From Dyella dinghuensis (GTDB lineage: Bacteria; Pseudomonadota; Gammaproteobacteria; Xanthomonadales; Rhodanobacteraceae): a stretch of DNA of 64,000 nt. Made by a program: the position numbers and the translations under genes. The stretch lies in the NCBI RefSeq assembly GCF_003977615.1, contig NZ_RYZR01000003.1:248001-312000 (forward strand), in the 5' to 3' direction. The notes below the pieces were generated by a model, which saw only the letters and a program-made list of their open reading frames with translations, ran no database searches and was not told the origin of the DNA. How positions within the stretch are numbered: the first letter of the stretch is position 1; every line of letters begins with the position of its first letter. This document shows, piece after piece, positions 38,178 to 47,500 of the stretch.

Positions 38178-38879
38178 TCAGGCTTTCGCGTCTTCAGCCA
38201 GCAGCGAGCGATAAATCAGACCGCCTACCGCACCGCCGATCAGCGGCACCAGCCAGAACATCCACAACTGATGGACCGCCCACGTCCCCTGGAACAGCGC
38301 CACGCCCGTGCTGCGCGCCGGGTTCACCGACGTATTGGTCACCGGGATGCTGATCAGATGGATGATGGTCAGCGTGAGGCCGATGGCCAGCGGGCCAAAG
38401 CCGACCGGTGCACGGCGGTCGGTCGAGCCGTGAATGACGATGACGAACATGGCCGTAAGCACGAATTCGCTAACCATACAGGCTTGCAGCGAGAAGCCGC
38501 CTGGCGAGTGCTCGCCGTACCCGTTGGAAGCAAAGCCGCTGGCAGTCGCGTCGAAGCCCGCCTTGCCGCTAGCGATGACGTACAGCACGGCTGCGGCGGC
38601 GATACCGCCGATCACCTGCGCGACGATATAAGGAATGACATCCTTGCCGCTAAAGCGACCGCCTGCGAACAGACCGACCGTTACAGCCGGATTGAAATGC
38701 GCCCCCGAAATACCCGCACAGGCATAAGCCATGGTCACCACGGTCAGGCCGAAGGCCAGTGCGACACCCAGGAAGCCAATACCCAGCCCCGGAAAAGCGG
38801 CCGAGATCACTGCGCTGCCGCAGCCTCCAAGTACTAACCAGAACGTTCCGAAAAATTCGGCACTGAGTCGTTTGAACAT
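38178..38879 (-). CDS. aqpZ: aquaporin Z
   Basis: 233 aa. Water channel of the inner membrane, six membrane spans plus two half helices. Both NPA boxes are present: HFNPAVTVG near residue 63 and SVNPARSTG near residue 184. ATG 38879 was chosen over an ATG four codons upstream because TTGGAGACGACC puts GGAG at the right distance. Length matches the family (about 230 aa). Flanked by its own terminator downstream, and a GCCCGC hairpin from the neighbouring operon upstream, so probably monocistronic. Confidence 0.94.
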   Translation of the reverse strand: MFKRLSAEFFGTFWLVLGGCGSAVISAAFPGLGIGFLGVALAFGLTVVTMAYACAGISGAHFNPAVTVGLFAGGRFSGKDVIPYIVAQVIGGIAAAAVLYVIASGKAGFDATASGFASNGYGEHSPGGFSLQACMVSEFVLTAMFVIVIHGSTDRRAPVGFGPLAIGLTLTIIHLISIPVTNTSVNPARSTGVALFQGTWAVHQLWMFWLVPLIGGAVGGLIYRSLLAEDAKA

Positions 38880-39048
38880 GGTCGTCTCCAATCAATGAAA
38901 TGGTTAGCGGATCACGCGCTACGTATTTCTTTCTTGCGACGCCTGCTGCCCCTGGAATGACGGCATACAGTGCTACCTTCCGAAGGCTGTCCGCGTAATA
39001 CCACGACGGCGAGCCGGTAAGGAAGTGGTTTCTTGTATCAAGAACCAA

Positions 39049-39065
39049 GCCCGCGCAAAGCGGGC
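39049..39065 (-). terminator. probable terminator of the MFS / HdeD-like operon
   Basis: Stem GCCCGC/GCGGGC with a 5-base loop, followed on the minus strand by TTGGTTCTT, about 96 bases past the HdeD-like gene. The tail is only partly T-rich. The 281-base gap before aqpZ shows no other element. Confidence 0.5.
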
Positions 39066-39160
39066 GATATTGCGTTACTCATGCAACAAAAATCTGTCGG
39101 TGAAAGATGATTTTCATCTACCTTTGGCAACGTCACGAACGAAGTCCCCATAGTGAACGA

Positions 39161-40549
39161 TCACTGTTGCGTGCCACCCTTACGCTTGCGTTCGTTAATT
39201 TCGTGACGAATCGTCTCGATGTTGCGCATGGGTTCGCGGCGGCGAACCATTTGCGCATAGCGCCAGAATCGGCCGCTTTGGCTGAATAACGTGGACCAGC
39301 CCAAGGGCGTAGGCTGAATGGCCGCGCGCAACGTTCGCGCGTAATCGAGCACAAGCCCTGGCGTCCAGGCCATCGCCTGGGCGCGGCGCTCCAATTGCGC
39401 GGCCACCCACAACTCTGGGTTGAACATGGCACGCAACAACACACCCAGGCCTGGGCCGGACTTGGCTAGTGATCCCTCCAGGGCCGCCTCCAGCGCATGG
39501 GCGACGGTACTGGAGCAATTGCGGTTGGTCAGGTTGTACGTATCGTTGCTCCGGTAGCGTTCCCAGAATGCCGCCAGGCGAGCGCGGTTGTAACGGCCGA
39601 AACGCACTTCCACAGTGGCATCACACCAACCTGCCGCCTCGACGGCATAACTGGGTTGGAAGCGGCCGGGCACATCGTTGTCTGCGGTGGCGCGCAGTGC
39701 ACGCGAAAAATCCGTCTGCGATCGATCGATTTCAACCTTGGGGTAATGGCTGATGTAGATATCGGGCAGCGCTTCCAGGGCAGCATGTCCGGTGGAAATC
39801 ACGCCTTTGCTATCTATCGCAGCGATATAGCGATCAATCACCGGTTGCGGCACGACATCTCCGACGGAACCTGCCGGCGTCCACACGTGGACAATCAGCT
39901 CGCCTTCCTGTTCTGCGACGCCCTCTTCCACCTCGGGAAGCAACGCATCATCTGTGGCGAGATCGCGTGACAGCCACAGTGACGCGGCCGCATGCGCCGG
40001 AAGTCTCTTGAGGCGAAACGCCTGGCGCAACAAGCCGCACCCCGAGAGAAAGATACCCATGCCAATGCAGTACGGCACCGTGCCTGCGTAGAACGTTGGA
40101 TAAGGCTCGAACATGAAGACGGCAAACCCGACTTCCAGCAGTCCGGTCAGAAACGATAACCGCCAGCCAAGAAATCGCACCACGACCGCGGCGGCCATGC
40201 GGAAAATGCCATCCGCCAGAAACGCGACGCCAAACAGCATGGCGAGAATGACGCTTGCCGCATGGTGCTCATCCACTACCAGAAGACCCAACAGCAGAAA
40301 CACCACGCCACGCGCTTTGCGCAATACCACGCGTGTATCGGTACCCGACGGCGACACTACCAATGTGACGACCGCCTCGATCAACAACAGATAGCCGAAA
40401 ACATGGATGGGGAAGTACGTCACGCCATCCAAGGCATCGATGAAAATGGCTGCGCCTAACGCGGCCCAGACGAACCCGACCAAGGCCAGCATCAACCAGC
40501 GGCGCCGAATGAAATCGTGGCCCAAGAGCAGCAGAATCAGGCGAACCAC
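39161..40549 (-). CDS. HdeD-like (DUF308) membrane protein fused to a predicted permuted papain-like domain
   Basis: 462 aa from GTG 40549, chosen for GGGGTGA 6 bases upstream; a TTG at 40579 is open but poor. N-terminal half (about 1-200): six or more hydrophobic segments in the HdeD/DUF308 pattern (FLLLGLLVVDEHHAASVILA). C-terminal half: HVWTPAG, then STGHAAL followed by DIYISHYP, and about 80 residues later NRNCSSTVAHALE. A His in a 'GHAAL' strand before a Cys in 'NCSS' fits the circularly permuted NlpC/P60-type cysteine fold (LRAT/YiiX-like). Activity could be peptidase, amidase or acyltransferase; not established. Follows the MFS gene by 40 bases. Confidence 0.65.
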   Translation of the reverse strand: MVRLILLLLGHDFIRRRWLMLALVGFVWAALGAAIFIDALDGVTYFPIHVFGYLLLIEAVVTLVVSPSGTDTRVVLRKARGVVFLLLGLLVVDEHHAASVILAMLFGVAFLADGIFRMAAAVVVRFLGWRLSFLTGLLEVGFAVFMFEPYPTFYAGTVPYCIGMGIFLSGCGLLRQAFRLKRLPAHAAASLWLSRDLATDDALLPEVEEGVAEQEGELIVHVWTPAGSVGDVVPQPVIDRYIAAIDSKGVISTGHAALEALPDIYISHYPKVEIDRSQTDFSRALRATADNDVPGRFQPSYAVEAAGWCDATVEVRFGRYNRARLAAFWERYRSNDTYNLTNRNCSSTVAHALEAALEGSLAKSGPGLGVLLRAMFNPELWVAAQLERRAQAMAWTPGLVLDYARTLRAAIQPTPLGWSTLFSQSGRFWRYAQMVRRREPMRNIETIRHEINERKRKGGTQQ

Positions 40550-40589
40550 GATGTCACCCCGTGCACGGTTTTTGACCAACGAATGACGT

Positions 40590-41762
40590 TCATGTGCTGC
40601 TCCGCGAGCGCATCATGAAAACGGCGAACAAGGCGCAGGCGACCGCGATCATGCCGGGCAATCCAAATTGCGCACTGCCAAGTATCGCCACGCCGGCCAT
40701 AGTCGGCCCGATCAACGCCCCAGCGCCCCATGCCAGCCCCATGACCGCGTACACACCGACAAGATCGCTGCCCTGAAAACGGCTGCCAACCATCGCAAGC
40801 ATCACCGTATAAATACCTACAAACAGCCCGCCCCAGACGAAGACCATCGCGAATGCCAGCTGCGTCTCCTGCAGTGCGAACGGCCACAACAGCGCTGTCA
40901 CGGCGGAAATCCAGGCAAGTATCAGTGCAAGGCGCCGCTTGTCCATCTTGTCGGCCAGCCAGCCGATGGGGATCTGCAGAAGGATCGCACCAAGCATCAG
41001 CGTGGAGATGAGCTGCATCGCACGGTGCTCACTCCACCCCATACCGGTGGCATACAAGGCGATAAACGATAAACCGGCCGTTTCCACACCGGCATTGAGT
41101 ATCGTTGTGGCGATGGCCACCGGCGCGAGCTTCACGTAACGCATGGGCTGAGCCCGTTCGGGTTCGCTGCGCGCTGGCGCAAGCACCCAGGGCGGGATCA
41201 CAAAGACGACCGCAGCAACGGCGATGATTGCACCGATGGTAAAGGCCCGATCGTTCACGCCGACCTGAGATAACAAAGCGGGGCCGAGCACCATGCCGAG
41301 GGATAACGCGGCGGTATAGATCGCCATCGTCCGTCCGCGCGTACGCTCGTCGCTCAAGACATTGGTCCACGTTTCGGACATCACAAACAACACTTCGGCT
41401 GAGGCGCCTAGTGCGATACGCAAGGGAAACCAAAGCCAGATGATCGGCCATAGCTGGAAAAGAAAGAGCAGGATGCCAGCGAGAACCAACGCACATACCG
41501 TCAATGTGCGTGCGCCGAATCGCGCCGCCAATCCGGGTAACAGCGGAGCAGCTAACAACACGCCCAGCGCATGCATCGCCGCGTTGATACCGATAAACAG
41601 GCTGGAGTGACCGCGCGCAACAAGGCTCATCGCAATCAACGGCGCGGAAAGGCTATACGTCAATCCAAAGGTCGTTGCCGCGGCGACCACGGCCGCTACG
41701 GATAACTGCCGTCTCCAGCGCGGCGACGTCATCGCTGCCGTGGTTTGCGTGGAAGCCTGCAT
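40590..41762 (-). CDS. MFS transporter (YcaD-like)
   Basis: 390 aa from ATG 41762 (GGGGACGG upstream). Twelve hydrophobic segments; MFS loop motif between spans 2 and 3 (PGLAARFGARTL), a second equivalent near GWLADKMDKRRLAL. The pattern resembles the YcaD/UMF subgroup of unknown substrate. Upstream gene of a two-gene operon with the HdeD-like protein. Its promoter faces the divergent methyltransferase gene across a 117-base gap. Confidence 0.85.
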   Translation of the reverse strand: MQASTQTTAAMTSPRWRRQLSVAAVVAAATTFGLTYSLSAPLIAMSLVARGHSSLFIGINAAMHALGVLLAAPLLPGLAARFGARTLTVCALVLAGILLFLFQLWPIIWLWFPLRIALGASAEVLFVMSETWTNVLSDERTRGRTMAIYTAALSLGMVLGPALLSQVGVNDRAFTIGAIIAVAAVVFVIPPWVLAPARSEPERAQPMRYVKLAPVAIATTILNAGVETAGLSFIALYATGMGWSEHRAMQLISTLMLGAILLQIPIGWLADKMDKRRLALILAWISAVTALLWPFALQETQLAFAMVFVWGGLFVGIYTVMLAMVGSRFQGSDLVGVYAVMGLAWGAGALIGPTMAGVAILGSAQFGLPGMIAVACALFAVFMMRSRSST

Positions 41763-41879
41763 GCGACTGCCGTCCCCGCCGGTTCGCAATAGGTACCGTC
41801 TTTATAACCGAAAAGAGCCGGCTATCACGTCGTAGCGGTACGCCGTAGGATGCCGAGCAGCATCTACCGAGGCCCAGGC

Positions 41880-42584
41880 ATGTCGTCAGCCCCTAACGAT
41901 CAGGTTTATGAAAGCGGGATATTGCAAAGCTGGCACGAGAATGCCGGCGCATGGACGCAAACCGTGCGTGAGGGTGGTATCGAAAGCCGACGCCTGATCA
42001 CCAATCAATCCATCCTTGATGCGGTACTGGAAACACGGCCGCACTCCGTGCTCGATCTTGGGTGTGGTGAAGGTTGGCTGGTTCGCGCACTGGCAGCGCA
42101 AGGTGTGCAGGCTATCGGTGTGGATGCGGTACCCGAGCTCATCGATCGAGCTGCCCAAGCAGGCGGTGATTTTCGAGTCGCATCCTTCGAGGACGTCATC
42201 CACGGGCGGCTTCAGCTACGTGTCGATACGCTCGTTTGCAATTTCGCCCTGCTCGGCAAGGAGTCGACCGAACGTCTGGTCGCGTGTCTACCGTCACTGC
42301 TAGAAGAAGGCGGCCGCTTCATTGTGCAAACGGTACACCCGGTGATCGCATGCGGCGACCAGGCTTATGTCGATGGCTGGCGAGAGGAAAACTGGGCCGG
42401 ATTTTGCGCTGCATTTCCCGCGCATGCGCCCTGGTATTTCAGGACATTATCCAGCTGGATCGCGATGTTTACCGCATCCGGCTGGCGGTTATGCGAGATA
42501 CGCGAACCGCTGCATCCGGGAACAGGCCGGCCGGCTTCGGTGATGTTTATCCTGCAGGATGGTACGCAGGATATCTTGCTTTGA
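41880..42584 (+). CDS. class I SAM-dependent methyltransferase
   Basis: 234 aa from ATG 41880, preceded by CGAGGCCC; ten further upstream codons are open but lack a signal. Motif I VLDLGCGEGWLVRAL near residue 55, acidic motif II IGVDAVPEL, post-motif LVCNFALLG and LPSLLEEGGRFIVQTVHP. Substrate cannot be told; small-molecule methyltransferases (UbiE/Tam-like) are the nearest in style. Single gene, convergent with the HU-like gene. Confidence 0.85.
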   Translation: MSSAPNDQVYESGILQSWHENAGAWTQTVREGGIESRRLITNQSILDAVLETRPHSVLDLGCGEGWLVRALAAQGVQAIGVDAVPELIDRAAQAGGDFRVASFEDVIHGRLQLRVDTLVCNFALLGKESTERLVACLPSLLEEGGRFIVQTVHPVIACGDQAYVDGWREENWAGFCAAFPAHAPWYFRTLSSWIAMFTASGWRLCEIREPLHPGTGRPASVMFILQDGTQDILL

Positions 42585-42631
42585 ACCTCTACACAGAATG
42601 CGCTGCCGTAAGGTAACGCATTCCGTGATGT

Positions 42632-42661
42632 CCAGGCCGGAGCGTTAAGCACCCGGCCTGG
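42632..42661. terminator. hairpin between methyltransferase and HU-like gene
   Basis: 9-bp stem CCAGGCCGG / CCGGCCTGG with a 12-base loop, 8 bases past the HU-like stop; no T-run. A second, weaker AATGCG/CGCATT stem lies just beside it (42594-42623). Confidence 0.55.
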
Positions 42662-42669
42662 AACGAAGA

Positions 42670-43041
42670 TCAGAGCGCAGCGTCCTTCAGCTTCTTCAGC
42701 GGACGGATCTTGACCTTCACGGTTGCAGGCTTGGCAGCGAACCACTGCTCTTCCTTCGTGAAGGGATTGATGCCCTTGCGGCGCGGCTTGGCCGCTACGC
42801 TGACGGCGGTGATCTTCAGAAGGCCCGGTAAGGTGAAAATGCCAGCGCCTTTCTTGTGGACCGATGCGTGAGCGGTGCTTTCGAGTGCAGACAGCACTGC
42901 GCGCACGTCCTTCGATGCAACACCCGTCGATTCGGCCAAGTGGGCCACCAGACCGGACTTGCTCAGTGCTTCCTTGATCGGCTTCGGAGCGGCTGCGGCT
43001 TTGGATGCCGACTTACCTTTTGCTGCCTTCGTCTTTGCCAT
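42670..43041 (-). CDS. HU-family DNA-binding protein with Lys/Ala-rich N-terminal extension
   Basis: 123 aa, against about 90 for normal HU. Residues 1-24 are almost only K, A, S, P and G (MAKTKAAKGKSASKAAAAPK); from about 25 the HU fold follows: KSGLVAHLAESTGVASKDVRAVLSAL, the beta-arm region FTLPGLLKITAVSVAAKPRRKGINPFT (the usual RxGRNPxT arm tip reads RRKGINPFT), and a basic end. A nucleoid-associated protein that bends DNA. The histone-like tail recurs in Xanthomonadales HU-like proteins. Single gene with its own promoter. Confidence 0.9.
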   Translation of the reverse strand: MAKTKAAKGKSASKAAAAPKPIKEALSKSGLVAHLAESTGVASKDVRAVLSALESTAHASVHKKGAGIFTLPGLLKITAVSVAAKPRRKGINPFTKEEQWFAAKPATVKVKIRPLKKLKDAAL

Positions 43042-43093
43042 GGACTACCCCATCGTTTATTGGTTTGTAGAGAAATGCCTCTCGGCGAGCAGA

Positions 43094-43122
43094 AATGTAG
43101 GGGAAATTTGTGGTCTCGCCAA
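43094..43122 (-). promoter_or_regulatory. probable sigma-70 promoter of the HU-like gene
   Basis: Minus strand -35 TTGGCG (43122-43117), 17-base spacer, -10 TACATT (43099-43094), 53 bases before the start codon, in an A/T-rich stretch. Confidence 0.45.
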
Positions 43123-43186
43123 CTAGCAAATGCAAAAAAACGCATAAAAGATGCATTCAGTGGCTGTTGGCACGCTCAGAGCATCC

Positions 43187-43954
43187 CTAAGGCAGGCTTT
43201 TTGCCAGCATAAAGATGGCGACGGCGATGATGACCGCGGCAAAAAGTACGGTGAGCGCCCCACGTGTTTTGGACAATTTTTTAGCAGCCAACATGCCGAG
43301 CCATCCCCCGGCAACACCGCCGACGATGAATTCGATGGCGATCGGCCATGCCACCAGACCCGACGATGCATAGTTGAGCGCTGCGGTAAGACCGAAGGAA
43401 CCCACGCAGAATAGCGACGTGCCAATTGCTTCGATCAGTGCCATTCCACTGGCGAAAACCAGTCCAGGCACGATCAAAAAACCACCGCCGATACCGAAAA
43501 AACCCGCGAGGCAACCAGCGCCTAGCCCCACGGCTCCCAATCGGGGAAACATGTGCGCTCGCGGATAACCACTTCCGTCATGCCCACGGCGGCCACGCAA
43601 CATCAGCACGGCAATGACGATCATCAGCAAGGCAAACAACACCAGCAGCCGGTGCCCATCGATCACTTTACCGAGGCTTGATCCCAGAAATGCACCCACG
43701 ACACCCGTTGCGGCAAACGTAAAAGCGGCGGGCCAGCGCACATTCCCTGCGCGTGCATGGGGAATCAGATTGGCGTAGGCATTTGCGGCCACGGCCAGCG
43801 CACTCGTACCGATGGCCATGTGAGGATCGCGCACTCCCACCACATAAAGCAGCAATGGCACGGCCAGAATCGATCCGCCGCCACCTATGAGTGCGAGCGA
43901 GAAACCGACCAGGGATCCGCAGAGGACGGTGAGCAGGTTGTGTAACAAGGGCAT
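43187..43954 (-). CDS. sulfite exporter TauE/SafE family protein
   Basis: 255 aa from ATG 43954; longer readings to 44014 or 44065 add a non-hydrophobic, Arg/His-rich stretch and no start has a good Shine-Dalgarno. Eight hydrophobic segments in two repeats, each with the Gly-rich family motif: SLALIGGGGSILAVPLLLYVVG and GFFGIGGGFLIVPGLVFASG. Inner-membrane carrier family for sulfur-containing anions (sulfite, sulfoacetate, taurine breakdown); substrate here unknown. No sulfur genes adjacent, apart from the rhodanese fusion 5 kb away. Confidence 0.9.
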   Translation of the reverse strand: MPLLHNLLTVLCGSLVGFSLALIGGGGSILAVPLLLYVVGVRDPHMAIGTSALAVAANAYANLIPHARAGNVRWPAAFTFAATGVVGAFLGSSLGKVIDGHRLLVLFALLMIVIAVLMLRGRRGHDGSGYPRAHMFPRLGAVGLGAGCLAGFFGIGGGFLIVPGLVFASGMALIEAIGTSLFCVGSFGLTAALNYASSGLVAWPIAIEFIVGGVAGGWLGMLAAKKLSKTRGALTVLFAAVIIAVAIFMLAKSLP

Positions 43955-44107
43955 GGAGATGGCGCTTAAGCTGCCTGGATAGCGCTCATTAAACCTCACT
44001 TTGAGGTGATGCATGGCGTAAGCCACTTGGCCGCTCACACCCCCACCGATCGTCGAACGAAGCATGCATGTCGAAAACCAAATGTGCTTAATTCCGGCCC
44101 AATCGGC

Positions 44108-44470
44108 TCAATGCACCACCGCCGCCTGACTGTAAGCCATGTAAAGGCCGATCTTGTCGCCCGCCTTCAGATTGGCCATCGAATCCGGCGGGAAATGCAC
44201 CCTAAGCGCCATACCGCTGGCCATGACGTCGACGATGCCGGTCTGCGGGTCAGTGTGAGTGACCGTGGCGGGCATCGTGTGCATGCCATGCATGTTGACC
44301 ATGGCGATCGTTCGTGGCGTATGCGTCATATGTACGCCGACGGCCTGCCCCGCACTGGGTATGGAACCAGGTGGTGCAGTGTCCTGCGCGCCTACAAAGC
44401 CACAGAGCAACGCGCCAAACAACGACAACAAAAGACACGTGAACATTTTGCTCATGATTTGTTTGCTCAT
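44108..44470 (-). CDS. small exported Met/His-rich protein, possible CusF-like OB fold
   Basis: 120 aa (ATG 44470; ATGs at 44455 and 44446 are alternatives). Signal peptide with core MFTCLLLSLFGALLCGF and cleavage near GAQ. The mature chain is rich in Met and His in its first half (VHMTHTP, MVNMHGMHTM). The second half reads like CusF-type metal-binding proteins: VTHTDPQTGIVDV, then a Met-containing strand, then LKAGDKIGLYMAY. A copper-handling or periplasmic metal role is a guess; the canonical CusF Trp is absent. Its start is only 8 bases past the terminator hairpin of the kinase gene, so it has either a promoter inside that region or depends on read-through. Confidence 0.6.
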   Translation of the reverse strand: MSKQIMSKMFTCLLLSLFGALLCGFVGAQDTAPPGSIPSAGQAVGVHMTHTPRTIAMVNMHGMHTMPATVTHTDPQTGIVDVMASGMALRVHFPPDSMANLKAGDKIGLYMAYSQAAVVH

Positions 44471-44477
44471 CGCACGA

Positions 44478-44516
44478 TAAAAACATTCAGGCCTGCAGTA
44501 TGCGGGCCTGAATGTT
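44478..44516 (-). terminator. Rho-independent terminator after the hybrid kinase
   Basis: 12-bp stem AACATTCAGGCC / GGCCTGAATGTT with an 11-base loop, followed on the minus strand by a T-run. It lies 36 bases past the kinase stop and just before the small Met/His-rich gene, so it may also act on that gene's leader. Confidence 0.8.
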
Positions 44517-44552
44517 CAGACGGCCTGAAATTGTCAGCAAGACAGACAATTT

Positions 44553-47500
44553 CTAACCGCTAATCCCGCATGCTCCAGCGTAACGCTGAAGCACATCGCG
44601 CATGTCTGATTCAAGCTTATCCAAGTGCGGAGCGGCTTCTTCGATACCCTGTGATTCAATCAACTTTTCGAGTGCGACACACTGATCGGCGACATCTCTT
44701 TCGCCAAGCATCAACAAGGCACCTTTCAAAGAGTGAATGCGTGCAAGCAGCCCTTCCTGGTCACGCTCTTGCGTCGCATGAAGGATGGCATTGAGATCAC
44801 GCGTGCCCGACTCCACAAAAACACGGCAGACTTTCTCGGGAAACTTGGATTTCCATGGCGCGCTGGCAGGTGGAGCGTCCGAATGGCTCATGCGTGGAAG
44901 GTGCTGGATCAACGCCTCACGAAGCGTTTCCAATGAAAGCGGCTTGAGCAGCAGGTCGGTAATGCCTGCACGCTTGCACTGGATTTTTTCGCTCGCCAAC
45001 GCTGTTGCAGTAACGGCAAGGATGGGCATCTTGACGCCGCGGCCACGCAGCTCCTTCGCCAATTCGTAACCGTTCATATTCGGCATGTTGATATCGGTGA
45101 GCACAGCGCTATACCGGCCATCGCGCCACAAATGCAACGCGGCCACACCGTCTTCCGCGGCTTCCACCGCATAACCCAAGGTCTCGAGCTGCTGCTGAAT
45201 CAATTCGCGATTAACGGGATTGTCATGAACCAGCAGAATGACGCTACCGCGTTCTGGATCGCGCTCTGATGTTTCGGGTGATGCCATTTCGAACGACGGA
45301 AGAATTTCATCGGCCGCATCACCGAGGATGCTCGTGAGAAGCGCATCGCTCGAATAACAGGAAATGAAACTCATAACGCCGTGTTGCTCTGGCAGCAACG
45401 GTCCATCCGCTGTCGCCAGCACTACGCGCCCGGCGCTTTCAACCAGCGCCCGTTCTTCCTCTTCGTCCCACGGACGCTGCTTGCCAAAAATCACCAGTGC
45501 ATCGGCCTGCTTGAGCCATTCGGCGTCCACTTCCGAGGGCTTGGTGGCGACTTGCAAGCGGGCACCCCAATGGGTGAGCAGCGCCGTGATCTCTGTGCGC
45601 CATTCTGCCGCCGCGGACAGGAACACCACCCGACGCTTCGTCAAAGGGTGAGGATTGACCGCTCGATACGACTCATCTATCGCAACCGGTACTTCGAATG
45701 CGAATACGCTGCCGACACCTTGCGTACTTTGTGCGTCGATAGTTCCTTCCATCAGCTCGCTGATCTGCTGGCACAGCGTCAGCCCCAAACCGCTGCCGCC
45801 GAACCGTCGGGAGATGCTGGCATCGGCCTGCGAAAATGGCGCAAAAACCTGTTCTCGCTGCTCTTCCGTCATACCGATGCCGGAGTCAATCACCTCGAAA
45901 CGCAGACGAGCCACTTCGCCACTGTGGGGCGATGCCGATCGAACACGCAGAATGACCCGACCGGATTCCGTAAACTTGACGGCATTGCTGATCAGGTTGT
46001 TGAGTACCTGTCGGATTCGGTGCACATCGGCGATATAAGCGTCTTCAAGATCCGCATCGATCCCATAATAAAGCTTCAGACCTTTGTGCTCTGCAGCGGG
46101 CGCATAAAGCAACGCGACTTGTTCGATCAGCGGCCTGATTTCAAATGGCACCGGATCAATGTCCAATTGACCCGCTTCGATACGCGAGAAGTCGAGTACG
46201 TCGCTGATGATGCTCAGCAGCGTATCGGCCGAAAAGCGAATGCGTTCCAGACGTTCGCGCTGAGACGGATCCAGTTTCGATCGCCCAAGCAATTCCAGAT
46301 GGCCAAGAATGCCGTTGAGCGGCGTACGTATCTCGTGGCTCATCGTTGCCACGAAAGCTGTTTTTGCGCGGCTCGCGGATTCCGCCGCCAACTTGGCCTG
46401 TTCCGAATCCTCGCGAGCCTTGCGCAAATTCTCCTGAATCTCTCTTCGCGCTGTGACATCACGGAATACGCAAAACAGCGCGGCACGGTTCTGATAGATG
46501 ATGGGCATGGCCGCGATGAGCAGATGCCGATCCGCATCGCTGTCGTGACTGGGTAGTGCCAGCTCGAACTCGCGGGCATCGGGGCGACCTGTGAGAGCCT
46601 CAGTCGCGTGCGCGTATTCACGAAGCACTTGCCGATAGAGCGTTGCATCCGAGTCAGGAATGGCGATTGCGAAACTGCGCACGGCATCGTTCTGCAAGAG
46701 CGGCGCTGCGTTGTCCAAACCGATAACGCACAGACCAATGGGCGACGTCTCTATCATCGTGCGGTTGAGTTCTTCGCTCTGATACACGCGCTTTGCGCGA
46801 GCCAGTGCAGGCGCGAATACGCTACGATCCTGCCTTATCAGCAATAACCACAGTGCAGCGAGCAGCAACATCGCCAGCGCTATCGTTGCGAGGAAAGGCC
46901 ATTTCTCTCCTTGCAAAATGTCCGGCCAGCCATACCCGCGTACGAGTATCCAGGACGTTCCTGGGACTCTCTGTGCAATGAAAAACGAGCCTGCCTTGCG
47001 GTAACGAACGATCCTGTCTTCTGATGGCTGCAAAACCAGCAACGGTTTAATGGCTGCTGCAATGCTCTCGCTCTTTTCCGCAGCACCCGTTCCAAATACC
47101 ACTTGACCATCATGGGTGATGACAGCCATATCCGTGGATGAAACCAATCGCATTTGATCGACAAACGGCTCGATCGGCTCGTAGATCACAAAGGCGCCGA
47201 TGGGTGTATCTCCGTCCATGGCGACAAGAGACCCGACGATAGCGGGTTGACCGGTCGAAGGATTGGTACCCATGGAAGAAAGTATCTTCGGCAAACCCGT
47301 GCCAAAAAAGGGCAACGTTGGATTCCCTTGATGCAGTTCTTTCAGCGCTTGCAAATCGTTGAAGTCGATGCCGGGAGCGGCCAGCTTGGAAAACAGTGCC
47401 GCATGATCGGTGCGACCTGCCGCTGCATTCAGATCAACGCCATCCAGGCTTTTTCCGAACGCAAACAACGTTTCGCTCGGATCGTAGAAATAACCCATCG

